Of a stretch of 64,000 nucleotides of DNA, positions 1 to 8,558 are shown piece by piece. Each line of letters begins with the position of its first letter. The first letter of the stretch is position 1. This stretch comes from Pseudomonadota bacterium (GTDB lineage Bacteria; Pseudomonadota; Alphaproteobacteria; Rhizobiales; Hyphomicrobiaceae): assembly GCA_018242295.1 (NCBI GenBank), contig JAFECE010000001.1, positions 233,939-297,938 on the forward strand, written 5' to 3'. A program made the translations under genes and the position numbers. The notes below the pieces were generated by a model. It saw only the letters and a list, made by a program, of their open reading frames with translations, had not been told where the DNA came from and did no database searches.

Positions 1-271
1 TCGTGCGCACGATGTTGCGCCATTCCTCTTCGAGGCTTTCGACGAATTTCGAGCGTTTCTGGAAGACGTTCGACAGATAGGCAACGCCGCCCGTCGCGAT
101 GAGCAACGACATGTCGCGCATGAATTCGTAGACGTTGTTGGCGGCGGCGATGACGAAGGGCGGGAGGCCCGGCATGTCGTCGGCGAACTTCGACGCGAGC
201 AGCAGAAGAAGGACGACGCCGAGAAGCCAGTAGAGCCGCGCCAGCGTACGGTTGACTGAGACGCGGGTCAT
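1..271 (-). CDS. partial hypothetical membrane protein (N-terminal 90 residues)
   Basis: The reading frame starts at ATG 271 and runs off the left edge, so only the N-terminus is present. A short basic start is followed by a hydrophobic segment at about residues 13-28 (a run WLLGVVLLLLLAS) and then a soluble part that begins with a Phe/Asn/Tyr-rich stretch and an acidic helix (SLEEEW). This looks like a signal-anchored inner-membrane protein. I do not recognise the family. Start choice is by the only in-frame ATG. Confidence 0.6.
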   Translation of the reverse strand, partial: MTRVSVNRTLARLYWLLGVVLLLLLASKFADDMPGLPPFVIAAANNVYEFMRDMSLLIATGGVAYLSNVFQKRSKFVESLEEEWRNIVRT

Positions 272-348
272 GACAAATGGAACTCCGGCACGAGCGCTAA
301 GCCCGAGAGATATGCCCGGAGAAGCCGGACATTTGCAAATGTCGCGTA

Positions 349-1068
349 CTAATTATTTTCCCCATCCCGCGGCGCCTTCAGGATCGACCAGTTGATGATC
401 GCGATTTGAGCGCCGATCAAGAGCATCACGAGGCTGATGCGAAACCCAATATAGGCGCTCCACAAACCGACGATGACGCCGAGGAACGCGATCGTCCGGA
501 GGGCCGCCGCCTCGGGCAGCATTGCGCCGAGCATGTCGCGATAGATCCTGCCGCCATCGAGCGGGAAGGCCGGGAGCAGATTGAAAACGAGCATCGCAAG
601 ATTGATGCTGGTCAGTGTCCAGACCGCTTGTAATTTCCACGGGCTGCCTTCGAGCCAGGGCGCGGGGTCAATCGGGCCGAAGCGGCCGTTGAAGCCGATT
701 TCGGGCCGGCCGAGGGCATTCCAGCACAAAAGAAAAATAAGGCCGTTGGTCAGCGGGCCGGCGAAGAGGATGATGATGTTCGCAAGTTTGGAGGGCGGCG
801 GCTTTAGCATGCGTGCGTAGCCGTAGAACCCGCCGACGAGAATTTCACCGACGGGAACAGAGAAAAGCCGGGCGAGCGTCGCGTGTCCGAACTCGTGCAG
901 CAGCACCGAGAGGAATACGCCCGCTACGAGGACCGAAAAAACGAGCGGCGACTGCTCTAAGGTGCCGAACAGGAATAGCGGCACGAGCGCAAACGTTATG
1001 TCGACCTTGACCGGAATTCCGGCGACGCGGAAAATTTCCAGTCTCGGCGTGTCGGCAACATAATTCAT
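349..1068 (-). CDS. site-2 protease family (M50) membrane metalloprotease
   Basis: A 239-residue polytopic membrane protein of the M50 zinc metalloprotease family. The zinc-binding HEFGH lies at residues 58-62 inside a transmembrane helix. The second family motif, NLLPAFPLDGG (about 163-173), supplies the third ligand Asp171. Four to six hydrophobic segments surround these motifs. Members cleave substrates within or next to the membrane; this short form lacks a PDZ domain and resembles the SpoIVFB-like/stand-alone group. Its substrate cannot be inferred, and no sigma/anti-sigma pair lies next to it. It stands 77 bp upstream of the partial membrane gene in the same orientation. Confidence 0.88.
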   Translation of the reverse strand: MNYVADTPRLEIFRVAGIPVKVDITFALVPLFLFGTLEQSPLVFSVLVAGVFLSVLLHEFGHATLARLFSVPVGEILVGGFYGYARMLKPPPSKLANIIILFAGPLTNGLIFLLCWNALGRPEIGFNGRFGPIDPAPWLEGSPWKLQAVWTLTSINLAMLVFNLLPAFPLDGGRIYRDMLGAMLPEAAALRTIAFLGVIVGLWSAYIGFRISLVMLLIGAQIAIINWSILKAPRDGENN

Positions 1069-1124
1069 CTCAGCCTGCCAAACCGCCGAGCGGAAAAATC
1101 CTTCAGACTCTTATCGCCCGGCTT

Positions 1125-1652
1125 CTACTCGGCTTGCCGGATGGCGAACTTGATCGAGTCCTTCTTAAGGTTGCTGAACTGGACGGTAAACGGTCCAGCT
1201 TCCAAATTAAAGCGAAGTGTCTTTCGGACGCCATCGCAATCGGATTTGCCGCTGTGCGCTGTTGGCCTCAGCGGCTTGCCGTTCTGGATGACGTCAATCC
1301 AGCCGGGGGATTGGAGCGTGACCTGATACAAGCCGGATGCACTGCCCGGACTCTCGAAATCGACGATACCACCGTAGACGTCGCCTTGTGGCTTGATCCT
1401 GCCGGTCGGCGCAACGGGAAAGACCACGGCGCTCATCGGTTCGAGCGAAAGCGTCATGGCTTTTGCCGGAGGTGATGGAAGCTTCGCGCTGGACTTCAAG
1501 GCTTCGCTGTCGGACGCCTTCAGCCATTGAAGTTCCGTCTTGATCGGCCAGGGAAAGCTATCGCAGCCCCCGGTTTCGGCAGCAAAACCCGTCGTTGTCG
1601 CGGCTAACACAAGGGTGCAGACCGCGACAGGCAACAACACGCATTTTCTCAT
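1125..1652 (-). CDS. secreted protein of unknown function
   Basis: A 175-residue protein with a clear Sec signal peptide (MRKCVLLPVAVCTLVLAATT, likely cleavage after FAA near residue 25). The mature part holds two cysteines that could pair (in TGGCDSF and SDCDGV) and ends in beta-strand-rich sequence. I do not recognise the family. It starts 2 bp after the stop of the molbindin gene, so the two are almost certainly co-transcribed. By context it may have to do with oxyanion or metal handling in the periplasm, but nothing in the protein proves that. Confidence 0.75.
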   Translation of the reverse strand: MRKCVLLPVAVCTLVLAATTTGFAAETGGCDSFPWPIKTELQWLKASDSEALKSSAKLPSPPAKAMTLSLEPMSAVVFPVAPTGRIKPQGDVYGGIVDFESPGSASGLYQVTLQSPGWIDVIQNGKPLRPTAHSGKSDCDGVRKTLRFNLEAGPFTVQFSNLKKDSIKFAIRQAE

Positions 1653-1654
1653 TA

Positions 1655-1864
1655 TCAGTTCACCATCACCATTACGTCGGTCGCTTTGATCACGGCAGAC
1701 GCTGTCATGCCTTTGACGAGACCGAGATCGTCGACCGCCTCGTTGGTGATAGACGCCGTTACGATGGTGCCGTTCCCGACATCGATGCGGACGTGGGACG
1801 TCGTCGCGCCCTTGTGGACGTCCACGATCGTTCCCTTAATCACATTTCTTGCGCTGATTTTCAT
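1655..1864 (-). CDS. mop: molbindin (TOBE/Mop domain protein)
   Basis: A 69-residue single-domain protein that matches the molybdenum-pterin-binding (Mop/TOBE) family over its full length. It has the SARNVIKGTI opening, the ITNEAVDDLGL core and the VIKATDVMVMV end typical of molbindins. These small cytoplasmic proteins assemble into rings that store or buffer molybdate or tungstate. A strong Shine-Dalgarno (GAGGAGC) precedes the ATG, and it lies in the last bases of the TonB-receptor remnant. The secreted-protein gene follows 2 bp downstream. No modABC genes are visible in the window. Confidence 0.88.
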   Translation of the reverse strand: MKISARNVIKGTIVDVHKGATTSHVRIDVGNGTIVTASITNEAVDDLGLVKGMTASAVIKATDVMVMVN

Positions 1865-1883
1865 GAAAGCTCCTCTTCATCAG

Positions 1884-2018
1884 AAATCGAACTCTCACGT
1901 TAGCAAAGAACCGGCGGCCTGGCTCGGGAAAGCCATCTGCGAACGAATAATTTTCGCCGAGCAGGTTCGTGCCGCCGATGGTTACGCGGGAATTATCGTT
2001 GAAGGCATAATGCCATCG
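1884..2018 (-). pseudogene. C-terminal remnant of a TonB-dependent receptor
   Basis: About 45 codons between aguB and mop translate to the last beta-strands of a TonB-dependent outer-membrane receptor. They include GGTNLLGENYSFADG, then FPEPGRRFF, and end in the strand VRVRF, the usual aromatic terminus. There is no barrel, plug or start codon upstream, because aguB ends 7 bp away. The frame also runs past the expected terminus: the bases read TTT-C-TGA, as if one base had been gained just before the stop. This is therefore a deletion remnant and not a gene. Confidence 0.75.
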
Positions 2019-2025
2019 CAGCCGC

Positions 2026-2886
2026 TCAGATGATGCTCTTGGCGTAGAGGTCGGTCCGGCGATCGCGGAAGAATCCCCATTCGGCACGATACGTTTCTAT
2101 GAGGTCGAGATCGAAGGTATGGACGAGAACGCCTTCGTCTTCGGCACCGAATTTCTCGACGAGTTCGCCGCGGTGATCGCTGATGAAGGAGTGGCCATAG
2201 TACTTCTGCTTCACGCCGTCGTTGTCTTCCTCGCCGATGCGATTGGCTGCAACGATCGGCACAGAGTTCGAGACGGCATGCCCTTGCATCGCGCGCTGCC
2301 ATTGCAGGTGCGTGTCGAGCGAGGGATCATATGGCTCCGACCCGATTGCCGTCGGATAGAACAATATCTCGGCGCCTTGGAGAACCATGGCGCGCGCGGT
2401 TTCCGGATACCATTGATCCCAGCAGATGCCGACGCCGATCCTGCCGTGCTTCGTGCTCCATGTTCTGAAGCCCGTGTCGCCAGGGCGGAAATAATACTTC
2501 TCCTGATAGCCGGGGCCGTCGGGGATATGGCTCTTGCGATAGACGCCGAGGATTTCGCCATCGGCGTCGGCGATGGCAATGCTGTTGTAATAGCGCGGAC
2601 CGTCCTTCTCGAAGAACGAGATCGGGATGACGACCTTCAACGACTTCGCGAGGTCACGCAGCGTTAGCACTGCAGGGTGCTCCATCACCGGATGGGCGGT
2701 ATGAAACCACTTCGGCTCCTGGCGCGTGCAGAAGTAGATGCCCTCGAAGAGTTCGGACGGTAGAATGACTTCCGCACCGCGTCCCGCGGCCTCGCGAATG
2801 AACGCCTCGGTCTTGGCGATGTTCTCTTTGATGTTGTGGCCGTAGGACGTTTGAATGCTGGCCACCGTGAGCGAGCGTCGCGCCAT
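2026..2886 (-). CDS. aguB: N-carbamoylputrescine amidase
   Basis: A 286-residue nitrilase-superfamily amidase that hydrolyses N-carbamoylputrescine to putrescine, CO2 and ammonia. The catalytic triad is visible as Glu45 (ILPSE), Lys118 (YRKSHIPDG) and Cys155 (GICWDQWYPE). The WDQWYPE signature and the C-terminal AEWGFFRDRR are typical of AguB. Its ATG follows the aguA stop without a gap (TAG-ATG), so the two enzymes form one operon converting agmatine to putrescine. Length is normal for the family. Confidence 0.93.
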   Translation of the reverse strand: MARRSLTVASIQTSYGHNIKENIAKTEAFIREAAGRGAEVILPSELFEGIYFCTRQEPKWFHTAHPVMEHPAVLTLRDLAKSLKVVIPISFFEKDGPRYYNSIAIADADGEILGVYRKSHIPDGPGYQEKYYFRPGDTGFRTWSTKHGRIGVGICWDQWYPETARAMVLQGAEILFYPTAIGSEPYDPSLDTHLQWQRAMQGHAVSNSVPIVAANRIGEEDNDGVKQKYYGHSFISDHRGELVEKFGAEDEGVLVHTFDLDLIETYRAEWGFFRDRRTDLYAKSII

Positions 2887-3912
2887 CTACAGGGGCTCCT
2901 GTTGTGTGATGCAATGAAACGATCCGCCGCCGGCCGTTCCGCAGCCAAGCAAGCCACGGGACGAAACGCCGACAACCGCGCGGGTCGGAAAAACGGCCTG
3001 CAAGGCCTGTAGCGCATCCGCTTCGGTTGCAGTTCCGTAAATCGGCACGACGACAACGTCGTTGGCGATGATGAAATTCATATGAGATGCGGGCGAGATT
3101 TCGCCAAGAGCGTTGCGGTAGAGGCCGACGCCCGGAATGCGCACGACTTCAAGCTTGCGGCCCGTCGCATCCGTCGCGCTTTCAAGACTCGCCGCAATGG
3201 CGTTCAGCGTTTCCGCGTTCGGATCGTCGGGGCCGGCAGGAGCCTGGCAGACGACACGGCCGGGCGCGATGAAACGCGCAATGTTGTCGACGTGGCCGTC
3301 GGTGTGATCGTTCTTCAGGCCTTCATCGATCCAAATGACTTTCTTCGCGCCGAAGGCCTGGCTAAGCGCCTGCTCGGCGGCTTCCTTCGTCCAGCCATTG
3401 CGATTGGGATTGAGCAGCGTCTGACGCGTGGTCAGAATCGTGCCTTCCCCGTCATGGTCGACAGCGCCGCCTTCGAGCACAAAATCGAAACGGCGGATGT
3501 TCGTTTTCGCGAGCCCAGCGACGTCGTCGCCAACCGTTGCGTCGTCGGGAAGATCGTATTTGCCGCCCCAGCTGTTCGTCTTGAAGCGCAGGGCGACCGC
3601 GTCCTTGCCGGCGCGCGCGAAGATCGGGCCCGTGTCGCGCAGCCAGATGTCGCCGTACTTCGCCGGAATGACTTCGGCGGTGGTACCAAGCGCGGCAATG
3701 GCCGAGTTTCGCGCTTCTTCGCCATTGACGAGAAGGCGGACCTTGTTGCCGGCGATACCGAGCGCGCGAATGAGCGCCGCCACGTCGCGGCGGGGCGTCT
3801 CGAGGTCGCCGCGCCACTCGTCGGGATCGGCCGGCCATGCGGTCCAAATCGCCTTCTGAGGCGCCCATTCGGCGGGCGTCACCACCGGCGTTCCGTCCGC
3901 CGCAACCTTCAT
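2887..3912 (-). CDS. aguA: agmatine deiminase
   Basis: A 341-residue enzyme of the guanidino-group-modifying family that converts agmatine to N-carbamoylputrescine. It shows the N-terminal PAEWAPQKAIWTAWP, the WLRDTGP segment and the nucleophile Cys334 in GGGSFHCITQQ close to the C-terminus. An in-frame extension to 3993 is open, but the ATG at 3912 is preferred: homologs begin here and a GAGGA lies upstream. It is the first gene of aguA-aguB. No arginine decarboxylase is in the window, so the agmatine source is elsewhere. Confidence 0.92.
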   Translation of the reverse strand: MKVAADGTPVVTPAEWAPQKAIWTAWPADPDEWRGDLETPRRDVAALIRALGIAGNKVRLLVNGEEARNSAIAALGTTAEVIPAKYGDIWLRDTGPIFARAGKDAVALRFKTNSWGGKYDLPDDATVGDDVAGLAKTNIRRFDFVLEGGAVDHDGEGTILTTRQTLLNPNRNGWTKEAAEQALSQAFGAKKVIWIDEGLKNDHTDGHVDNIARFIAPGRVVCQAPAGPDDPNAETLNAIAASLESATDATGRKLEVVRIPGVGLYRNALGEISPASHMNFIIANDVVVVPIYGTATEADALQALQAVFPTRAVVGVSSRGLLGCGTAGGGSFHCITQQEPL

Positions 3913-4353
3913 TCTCTGGTCCTCGCAATTTGCGTTTCTAAACGCATTCATCATCCGAGCACGCGATGTCGGGGATCGGGACCCGGTCGTCAAGGCCGGA
4001 GATGTATCAGGGCGAAAATTGCTCAGGCCGGGCGGTCATGCAAACGATCATGACACTGGTGCGACTGCCGAAATGAGAATGAGCCCGGGGACGCGCGGCC
4101 GAAAGAGTAAATACGGCCGCGACAGATGCCGCGGGCGGGTCTTAGACGCCGGGCATCGAAGCTCGAACCAAGACGGGAACGACTGGCCGATAAACGGGCG
4201 CGTGCCGAGTTAAACGCCCTGACGCCATCGGGGCGAATCGCTCCCGCAAGAGGCATCATAGCCCATTATTCTTTAAAGTCGCTTTAAATCATCAGACTAC
4301 GTCTCATTTCATCCTTCGCGAGGGGCTGTGCGACCCGAGGAAGAGACGGAGAT
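3913..4353. other. intergenic region without a convincing gene
   Basis: This 441-bp stretch separates aguA from the small membrane-protein gene. An open frame at 4023-4259 on the minus strand has no family resemblance and no good ribosome site, and I do not call it. Near 4268-4288 there are two TTTAAA-containing words (CTTTAAAG and CTTTAAAT), which could belong to the 3' region of the neighbouring gene. Nothing else was recognised. Confidence 0.5.
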
Positions 4354-4572
4354 TTAAACGCGTTTCCCGAAGATCGTCGCGAACAGTCCGACGATGATCG
4401 CCGCCGGTATGACGACGAGGGCGATCGCTCCGATCGTCACGGCGAGGCCGAACATCAGAAAGGCCATGACGGCGAACAGTAAGACCGCCGCCAGGAAGAT
4501 AACGATCTTGACGACCCATTCCCGCCAGCCGGTGAGTACTGTCGTCTCGCCGTTTCTCGTGATGACGATCAT
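4354..4572 (-). CDS. small membrane protein of unknown function
   Basis: A 72-residue protein with a short polar N-terminus (about 20 residues, ending in WREWVVK) and two long hydrophobic segments at about 22-45 and 47-68, ending in GKRV. It is almost certainly an inner-membrane protein with two helices. A consensus Shine-Dalgarno (GGAGG, 5 bases before ATG 4572) supports the start. The upstream region carries three copies of a 12-bp motif, suggesting dedicated regulation. I do not recognise the family. Confidence 0.65.
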   Translation of the reverse strand: MIVITRNGETTVLTGWREWVVKIVIFLAAVLLFAVMAFLMFGLAVTIGAIALVVIPAAIIVGLFATIFGKRV

Positions 4573-4607
4573 GGGTGCCTCCAGTTCGAGCTTTCGGTTG
4601 CAGAATC

Positions 4608-4660
4608 ATCCTTTAATAGTGGACTGCGTTATTAAAGGATGTGACCCTATCCTTTAATAG
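4608..4660. promoter_or_regulatory. three copies of ATCCTTTAATAG in alternating orientation
   Basis: Copies lie at 4608-4619 (+), 4629-4640 (-, one mismatch at the end) and 4649-4660 (+), separated by 9 and 8 bp. They are about 20-21 bp apart start to start, two helical turns. The block begins 36 bp upstream of the ATG of the small membrane-protein gene. Its AT-rich composition stands out from the GC-rich surroundings. It looks like a multi-site operator, although adjacent copies could also fold into alternative hairpins. Confidence 0.6.
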
Positions 4661-4804
4661 CGAAAACCGCGATGACAGGTGAGAAGCACGCTAGCTCCCG
4701 CGTGGGGACATTCTCTTCGACGGTGGCCCTTGGCGAGAGGGTAAGGTGCTATGTGCCGTGTCCGCTGCCTCCAGATCCGCCGCTCGATCTTGCCCGGCAG
4801 ATAC

Positions 4805-4833
4805 TTGACGAAGGGACAGAGCCCCTTCGTCAA
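4805..4833. terminator. hairpin downstream of argG
   Basis: An 11-bp perfect inverted repeat (TTGACGAAGGG and its complement) with a short loop lies 26 bp past the argG stop. There is no T-tract on either side, so it may act as a 3'-end stabiliser or a weak terminator. Confidence 0.45.
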
Positions 4834-4858
4834 TCCGAATAGCCATCACGTACTGTGG

Positions 4859-6094
4859 TCAGCTTGAGGTTTTGTTTCGCTGTCCAAGGGTGCGCAAGCG
4901 CAGAGCGTTGAGCTTGATGAAGCCTTCCGCGTCCTTCTGGTCGTAAGCGCCCTTGTCGTCCTCGAACGTCACGAGTGTTGGCGAATAGAGCGACTTCGTG
5001 CTTTCGCGGCCGACGACGATGACGTTGCCCTTGTAAAGCTCGAGGGTGACTTCGCCTTCGACGTTTTCCTGGCTCTTGTCGATCAGCGCCTGCAGCATCT
5101 CGCGCTCCGGCGAGAACCAGAAGCCGTTATAGATCAGCTCGGCGTAGCGCGGCATGATCTCGTCTTTGAGATGAGCGGCGCCGCGGTCGAGTGTCAGGCT
5201 TTCGATGGCGCGGTGGGCCGCAAGCAGGATCGTACCGCCGGGGGTCTCGTAGACGCCGCGCGATTTCATGCCGACGAAACGGTTCTCGACGAGGTCGATG
5301 CGGCCGATGCCGTTGTCGCGTCCGAGATCGTTCAGCGCTTTCAGCAGCGTTGCGGGCGAAAGTTTCTTGCCGTCGATCGAAACGGGGTCGCCCTTTACGA
5401 AGCCGATCTTGATCGTCGTCACCTTGTCGGGCGCGCTCATCGGCGAAATGGTGCGCTGGTAGACGACCTCGGGCGGCTTCTTCGCCGGGTCTTCGAGAAC
5501 TTTGCCTTCGGATGAGGAGTGCAGAAGGTTGGCGTCGACCGAGAACGGGCTCTCGCCTTCCTTGTCCTTGGCGACGGGAATCTGGTTCCTGCGGGCGAAG
5601 TCCAGAAGGTCTTCGCGGCCCTTGAATGTCCACTCGCGCCAGGGGGCGATGATCTTGATGCCGGGCTCCAGTGAATAATAGCCGAGCTCGAACCTCACCT
5701 GGTCATTGCCCTTGCCCGTTGCGCCATGGCAAACCGCGTCGGCACCGACTTTGCGGGCGATCTCGATCTGCTTCTTCGCGATCAGCGGGCGGGCGATCGA
5801 CGTGCCGAGCAAATAAACGCCTTCGTAGACGGTGTTGGCGCGAAACATCGGGAAGACGAAATCGCGGACGAATTCTTCGCGCAGGTCTTCGATGAAGATG
5901 TTTTCTTCCTTGATGCCGAGCATCAGGGCTTTCTTGCGGGCGGGCTCCAGCTCTTCGCCTTGGCCGAGATCGGCAGTGAACGTCACGACTTCGGCGCCGT
6001 AGGTCTCTTGCAGCCACTTGAGGATGATCGAAGTGTCCAATCCGCCGGAATAGGCGAGAACGACCTTTTTCACGGACTTCGGCGCGGCGCTCAT
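4859..6094 (-). CDS. argG: argininosuccinate synthase
   Basis: A 411-residue ATP-dependent ligase that joins citrulline and aspartate to argininosuccinate, the penultimate step of arginine synthesis. The ATP pyrophosphatase loop is seen at residues 14-22 (AYSGGLDTS). Further family segments are [13 protein letters not shown] and the [17 protein letters not shown] region. Length is normal (400-410). It is transcribed alone, and the flanking gene on the left faces the same way across a 286-bp gap. No argH or argF lies nearby. Confidence 0.97.
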   Translation of the reverse strand: MSAAPKSVKKVVLAYSGGLDTSIILKWLQETYGAEVVTFTADLGQGEELEPARKKALMLGIKEENIFIEDLREEFVRDFVFPMFRANTVYEGVYLLGTSIARPLIAKKQIEIARKVGADAVCHGATGKGNDQVRFELGYYSLEPGIKIIAPWREWTFKGREDLLDFARRNQIPVAKDKEGESPFSVDANLLHSSSEGKVLEDPAKKPPEVVYQRTISPMSAPDKVTTIKIGFVKGDPVSIDGKKLSPATLLKALNDLGRDNGIGRIDLVENRFVGMKSRGVYETPGGTILLAAHRAIESLTLDRGAAHLKDEIMPRYAELIYNGFWFSPEREMLQALIDKSQENVEGEVTLELYKGNVIVVGRESTKSLYSPTLVTFEDDKGAYDQKDAEGFIKLNALRLRTLGQRNKTSS

Positions 6095-6246
6095 GGGAGA
6101 TCTGGCTTTCGAATTTTGAATGGGTGGAAATCGCGCGGCACTATAGGGTCGGCGGCGCTGCCTGCAAGTACGGTTGATGCCATATCACGACATGTCGCAA
6201 TTGGCCTTAACTCTTGTGACGGCAGGCATGACAGCGAGGAAGCGCA

Positions 6247-6855
6247 ATGAAGCCGACTGTCGTTTTCTGGTACGAGTTCGCATCGACCTACTCCTACTTG
6301 AGTGCGATGCGCATCGAGGCGACGGCCGCCGAGGCCGATGTGGTCATCGATTGGAAGCCATTTCTGCTCGGGCCGATTTTCAAATCGCAGGGTTGGGATA
6401 CCTCGCCTTTCAACATTTATCCGGCGAAGGGCCGTTATATGGTGCGCGACATCGAACGAACGGCGTCGGCGCGAGGACTTCCCTTCCGGATGCCGTCGTC
6501 GTTTCCCGCCAATGGTTTGAAAGCCGCGCGCCTCGCGATCGCGGCGCGAAGCCAGGGCGCGGACGCAGCCTTCAGCCGTGCGGTTTTCGCGGCGGAGTTC
6601 GGCAAAGGCTTAGACATTTCCGATGACGCCGTATTGACGGATTGCCTGACGACAGCCGGTCTCGACGCGGATGACGTTCGCCGGCTCAGCACGGACTTGG
6701 CCGTCAAGTCAGAGTTGCGCGCAAATACGGAGGAGGCGCAGGCGCTCGGGGTATTCGGTGCACCGAGCTTCAGCACGCAGGACGGCGAACTGTTCTGGGG
6801 AGACGATCGGCTGGAGCAGGCTTTGGCGTGGGCGCGAAAGCGAGCGCCCAGTTGA
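6247..6855 (+). CDS. 2-hydroxychromene-2-carboxylate isomerase family (DsbA-like thioredoxin fold)
   Basis: A 202-residue protein of the DsbA/GST-kappa group. The N-terminal WYEFASTYSYLS replaces the redox CxxC of DsbA with the Ser-containing active site of 2-hydroxychromene-2-carboxylate isomerases. VFGAPSF supplies the cis-proline loop. The founding enzyme acts in naphthalene degradation, but no aromatic-degradation genes are near. The true substrate may be another glutathione-linked isomerisation. A GAGGAAGCGC ribosome site precedes ATG 6247. Confidence 0.83.
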   Translation: MKPTVVFWYEFASTYSYLSAMRIEATAAEADVVIDWKPFLLGPIFKSQGWDTSPFNIYPAKGRYMVRDIERTASARGLPFRMPSSFPANGLKAARLAIAARSQGADAAFSRAVFAAEFGKGLDISDDAVLTDCLTTAGLDADDVRRLSTDLAVKSELRANTEEAQALGVFGAPSFSTQDGELFWGDDRLEQALAWARKRAPS

Positions 6856-7080
6856 AGGCGAGTGGATTTTCAAAGGCTTCGAAGGCGATCCGCGGCCTGA
6901 TCCGCGTACACTCTTTTCCGCCATTTGTGGCCCAAATGCCGCGTATTAACCGTATTAACCGTTTCCGTGCCGCACCAAACTCATGAACATAAAAAAGGCA
7001 TCGCAGGAGTGTTTGCGGTATTTCGGACCCGCATCAGTTGATACAAGCCTGGGAACTTATCTCATCGGGGGAGAGCGGCC

Positions 7081-7905
7081 GTGATCAGGTCGATTCGCAT
7101 CGTCGGGAATCTCGTGTGGTTCGGTTTGCTTGCTGGGGCGCTGGCACTACCGCTCGCGGCTGAAGAAGTCACGGTCACGATCCCGCCAGACGATCCGCCG
7201 GCACAAGCGGAACCCGCGGCCCAGCCAGCTCAGCCCGCTCCTCAACCGGCCGCTTCGGCGCCGCTTCCCGCATTCACGCCGAAAGCGCAGCTGCAAAAAT
7301 CAGCCGACAGCAGTACGGATGCGGCTGCGCCGCCGGCGACCGCTCCGGTCAAGCATAAGAAGAAGGCTGCGGCCGCCGCCGATGCGTCGGCTGCTCCTGC
7401 CGCTGAAGCTACAACCGCGACAGCTCCGGCAACTGCCGACGGAGCGGCAAAGCCTGCCGAGAAGCCGAAGACCGCGAAAGCCGCTTCGCCTTGTCTCAAT
7501 CTCGATGAGAACGCCTGCGGCGGTAACAGTCTCTGCATCTGGGTCGCAGCCGGGACCAACGATGCGGGCAAGACGACGAAGGCCCGGTGCCGTTCGCTCG
7601 CCATGCTGAAGAAGGAAGAAGCGAAGGGCAAATCCAAGGCGGCGGCTAAGGGCACGACGCCGGAAGTTCTGCCTTGGGCGGCCAATGGCGCGACGGCGGC
7701 GACGCCGGCTGCTGACGGTGCGGCTGCGGCAAAACCGGCCGCAGATGCAACCAAGCCCGCCAAGAAGACGAAGACCGCAGCGGTTAAAAAGACGCCGAAG
7801 CCGAAGCCTGAGACCGTTGAGGCCACTGCGCCACCGGCTGCGAGTCAGCAGGACGCGGCTCCCGCACCCGCTTCCGGATCAGCTTCGGAGCCGGATCCGC
7901 AATAA
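7081..7905 (+). CDS. Ala/Pro/Lys-rich secreted protein with a four-cysteine segment
   Basis: A 274-residue protein starting at GTG 7081 behind GGGGGAGAG. A signal peptide covers about residues 1-27. The rest is low-complexity Ala/Pro/Lys sequence resembling histone H1-like or TonB-linker regions. In the middle sits a short ordered island with Cys138, Cys146, Cys152 and Cys170 (CLNLDENACGGNSLCIW). The island could be a small disulfide-bonded module exposed in the periplasm. No family was recognised, and low complexity limits any function call. Confidence 0.75.
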   Translation: MIRSIRIVGNLVWFGLLAGALALPLAAEEVTVTIPPDDPPAQAEPAAQPAQPAPQPAASAPLPAFTPKAQLQKSADSSTDAAAPPATAPVKHKKKAAAAADASAAPAAEATTATAPATADGAAKPAEKPKTAKAASPCLNLDENACGGNSLCIWVAAGTNDAGKTTKARCRSLAMLKKEEAKGKSKAAAKGTTPEVLPWAANGATAATPAADGAAAAKPAADATKPAKKTKTAAVKKTPKPKPETVEATAPPAASQQDAAPAPASGSASEPDPQ

Positions 7906-7928
7906 GCGGGCGTGAGTGAGCGGGCCGA

Positions 7929-7952
7929 GGCGCCTTCCAGCTGGAAGGCGCC
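7929..7952. terminator. 24-bp perfect palindrome between convergent genes
   Basis: A perfect palindrome (each arm GGCGCCTTCCAG) sits 24 bp after the secreted-protein stop and 27 bp before the end of the convergent gene. It would form a strong hairpin in both transcripts. There is no T-run, so it is a candidate bidirectional terminator by position and symmetry. Confidence 0.5.
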
Positions 7953-7979
7953 CGGTTCGATTGCACTCGTTCGGTAATC

Positions 7980-8558
7980 TCAATGCAGATAGGTCGACCA
8001 CGGCGGCCGTGGCGCGAAATGACGATCCAACGCGCGGCGTCCTTCGGCGTCTCCAAATACCAGCCGCCACTGCGTACATGCAGCATCGGCCGCGTCCATT
8101 GCTGACGTGCTTGCGCGTGCCGTCGGCGCGGCGACCGCGTAGGGAACGCCGTAGGACAGCATCATCGCCATCATGGGACCCTGATAGAGCGCCCACGGCG
8201 CCGTGCCCCAGAAGGCCGGAGCGGACGCCGGCCAAAACGCCTCGCCGCCAGGAAAGACGCGGGATGCGGCAACGGATTGTTGGGCCCCCGGCCAATAGGC
8301 GAGCGAAGCGCTCGCCATGGCAAGCCAAGCCTGCATGATTTCCGTTTGGACGGGTGTCGGTGTCCGAGCCACAGGTGTCCAGTCGCCGAACCAGGCGGGC
8401 CACGCCAGAGGCTCGGGAGCGTTTGGTTCGGCAGGCATCATTTCGCTATAGACGCGCTTCTGGCAGGCCAAGGCTGCCGCGAAAGACGCTTGTCCCATCT
8501 CGAACATGGCTTCCGTCGCTTTCTGCAGAAAGCGAAAATGCAGGGCGCAATCGAACAA
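7980..8558 (-). CDS. hypothetical phasin-like protein
   Basis: A 192-residue protein rich in Ala, Trp and Pro. The N-terminal 40 residues (FLQKATEAMFEMGQASFAAA, then a QKRVYSEMM segment) have the amphipathic helix pattern of phasin-type granule-associated proteins. The remainder (many WPA/WFG/YWPG words) is not typical of that family. TTG 8558 keeps the whole helix; ATG 8507 is an alternative start. It is convergent with the Ala/Pro-rich gene. The phasin link is an inference from composition only. Confidence 0.55.
   Translation of the reverse strand: MFDCALHFRFLQKATEAMFEMGQASFAAALACQKRVYSEMMPAEPNAPEPLAWPAWFGDWTPVARTPTPVQTEIMQAWLAMASASLAYWPGAQQSVAASRVFPGGEAFWPASAPAFWGTAPWALYQGPMMAMMLSYGVPYAVAAPTARASTSAMDAADAACTQWRLVFGDAEGRRALDRHFAPRPPWSTYLH

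Noticed and set aside
4023-4259. 78-residue minus-strand frame between aguA and the small membrane gene
   Set aside because: No ribosome site, no recognisable features and Arg/Ser-rich shadow-like composition.
6943-6960. Tandem GTATTAACC GTATTAACC, thought of as a CtrA site
   Set aside because: The TTAA words are 5 bp apart and not the 7 bp of the CtrA consensus. It may still be a simple tandem repeat before the secreted-protein gene.
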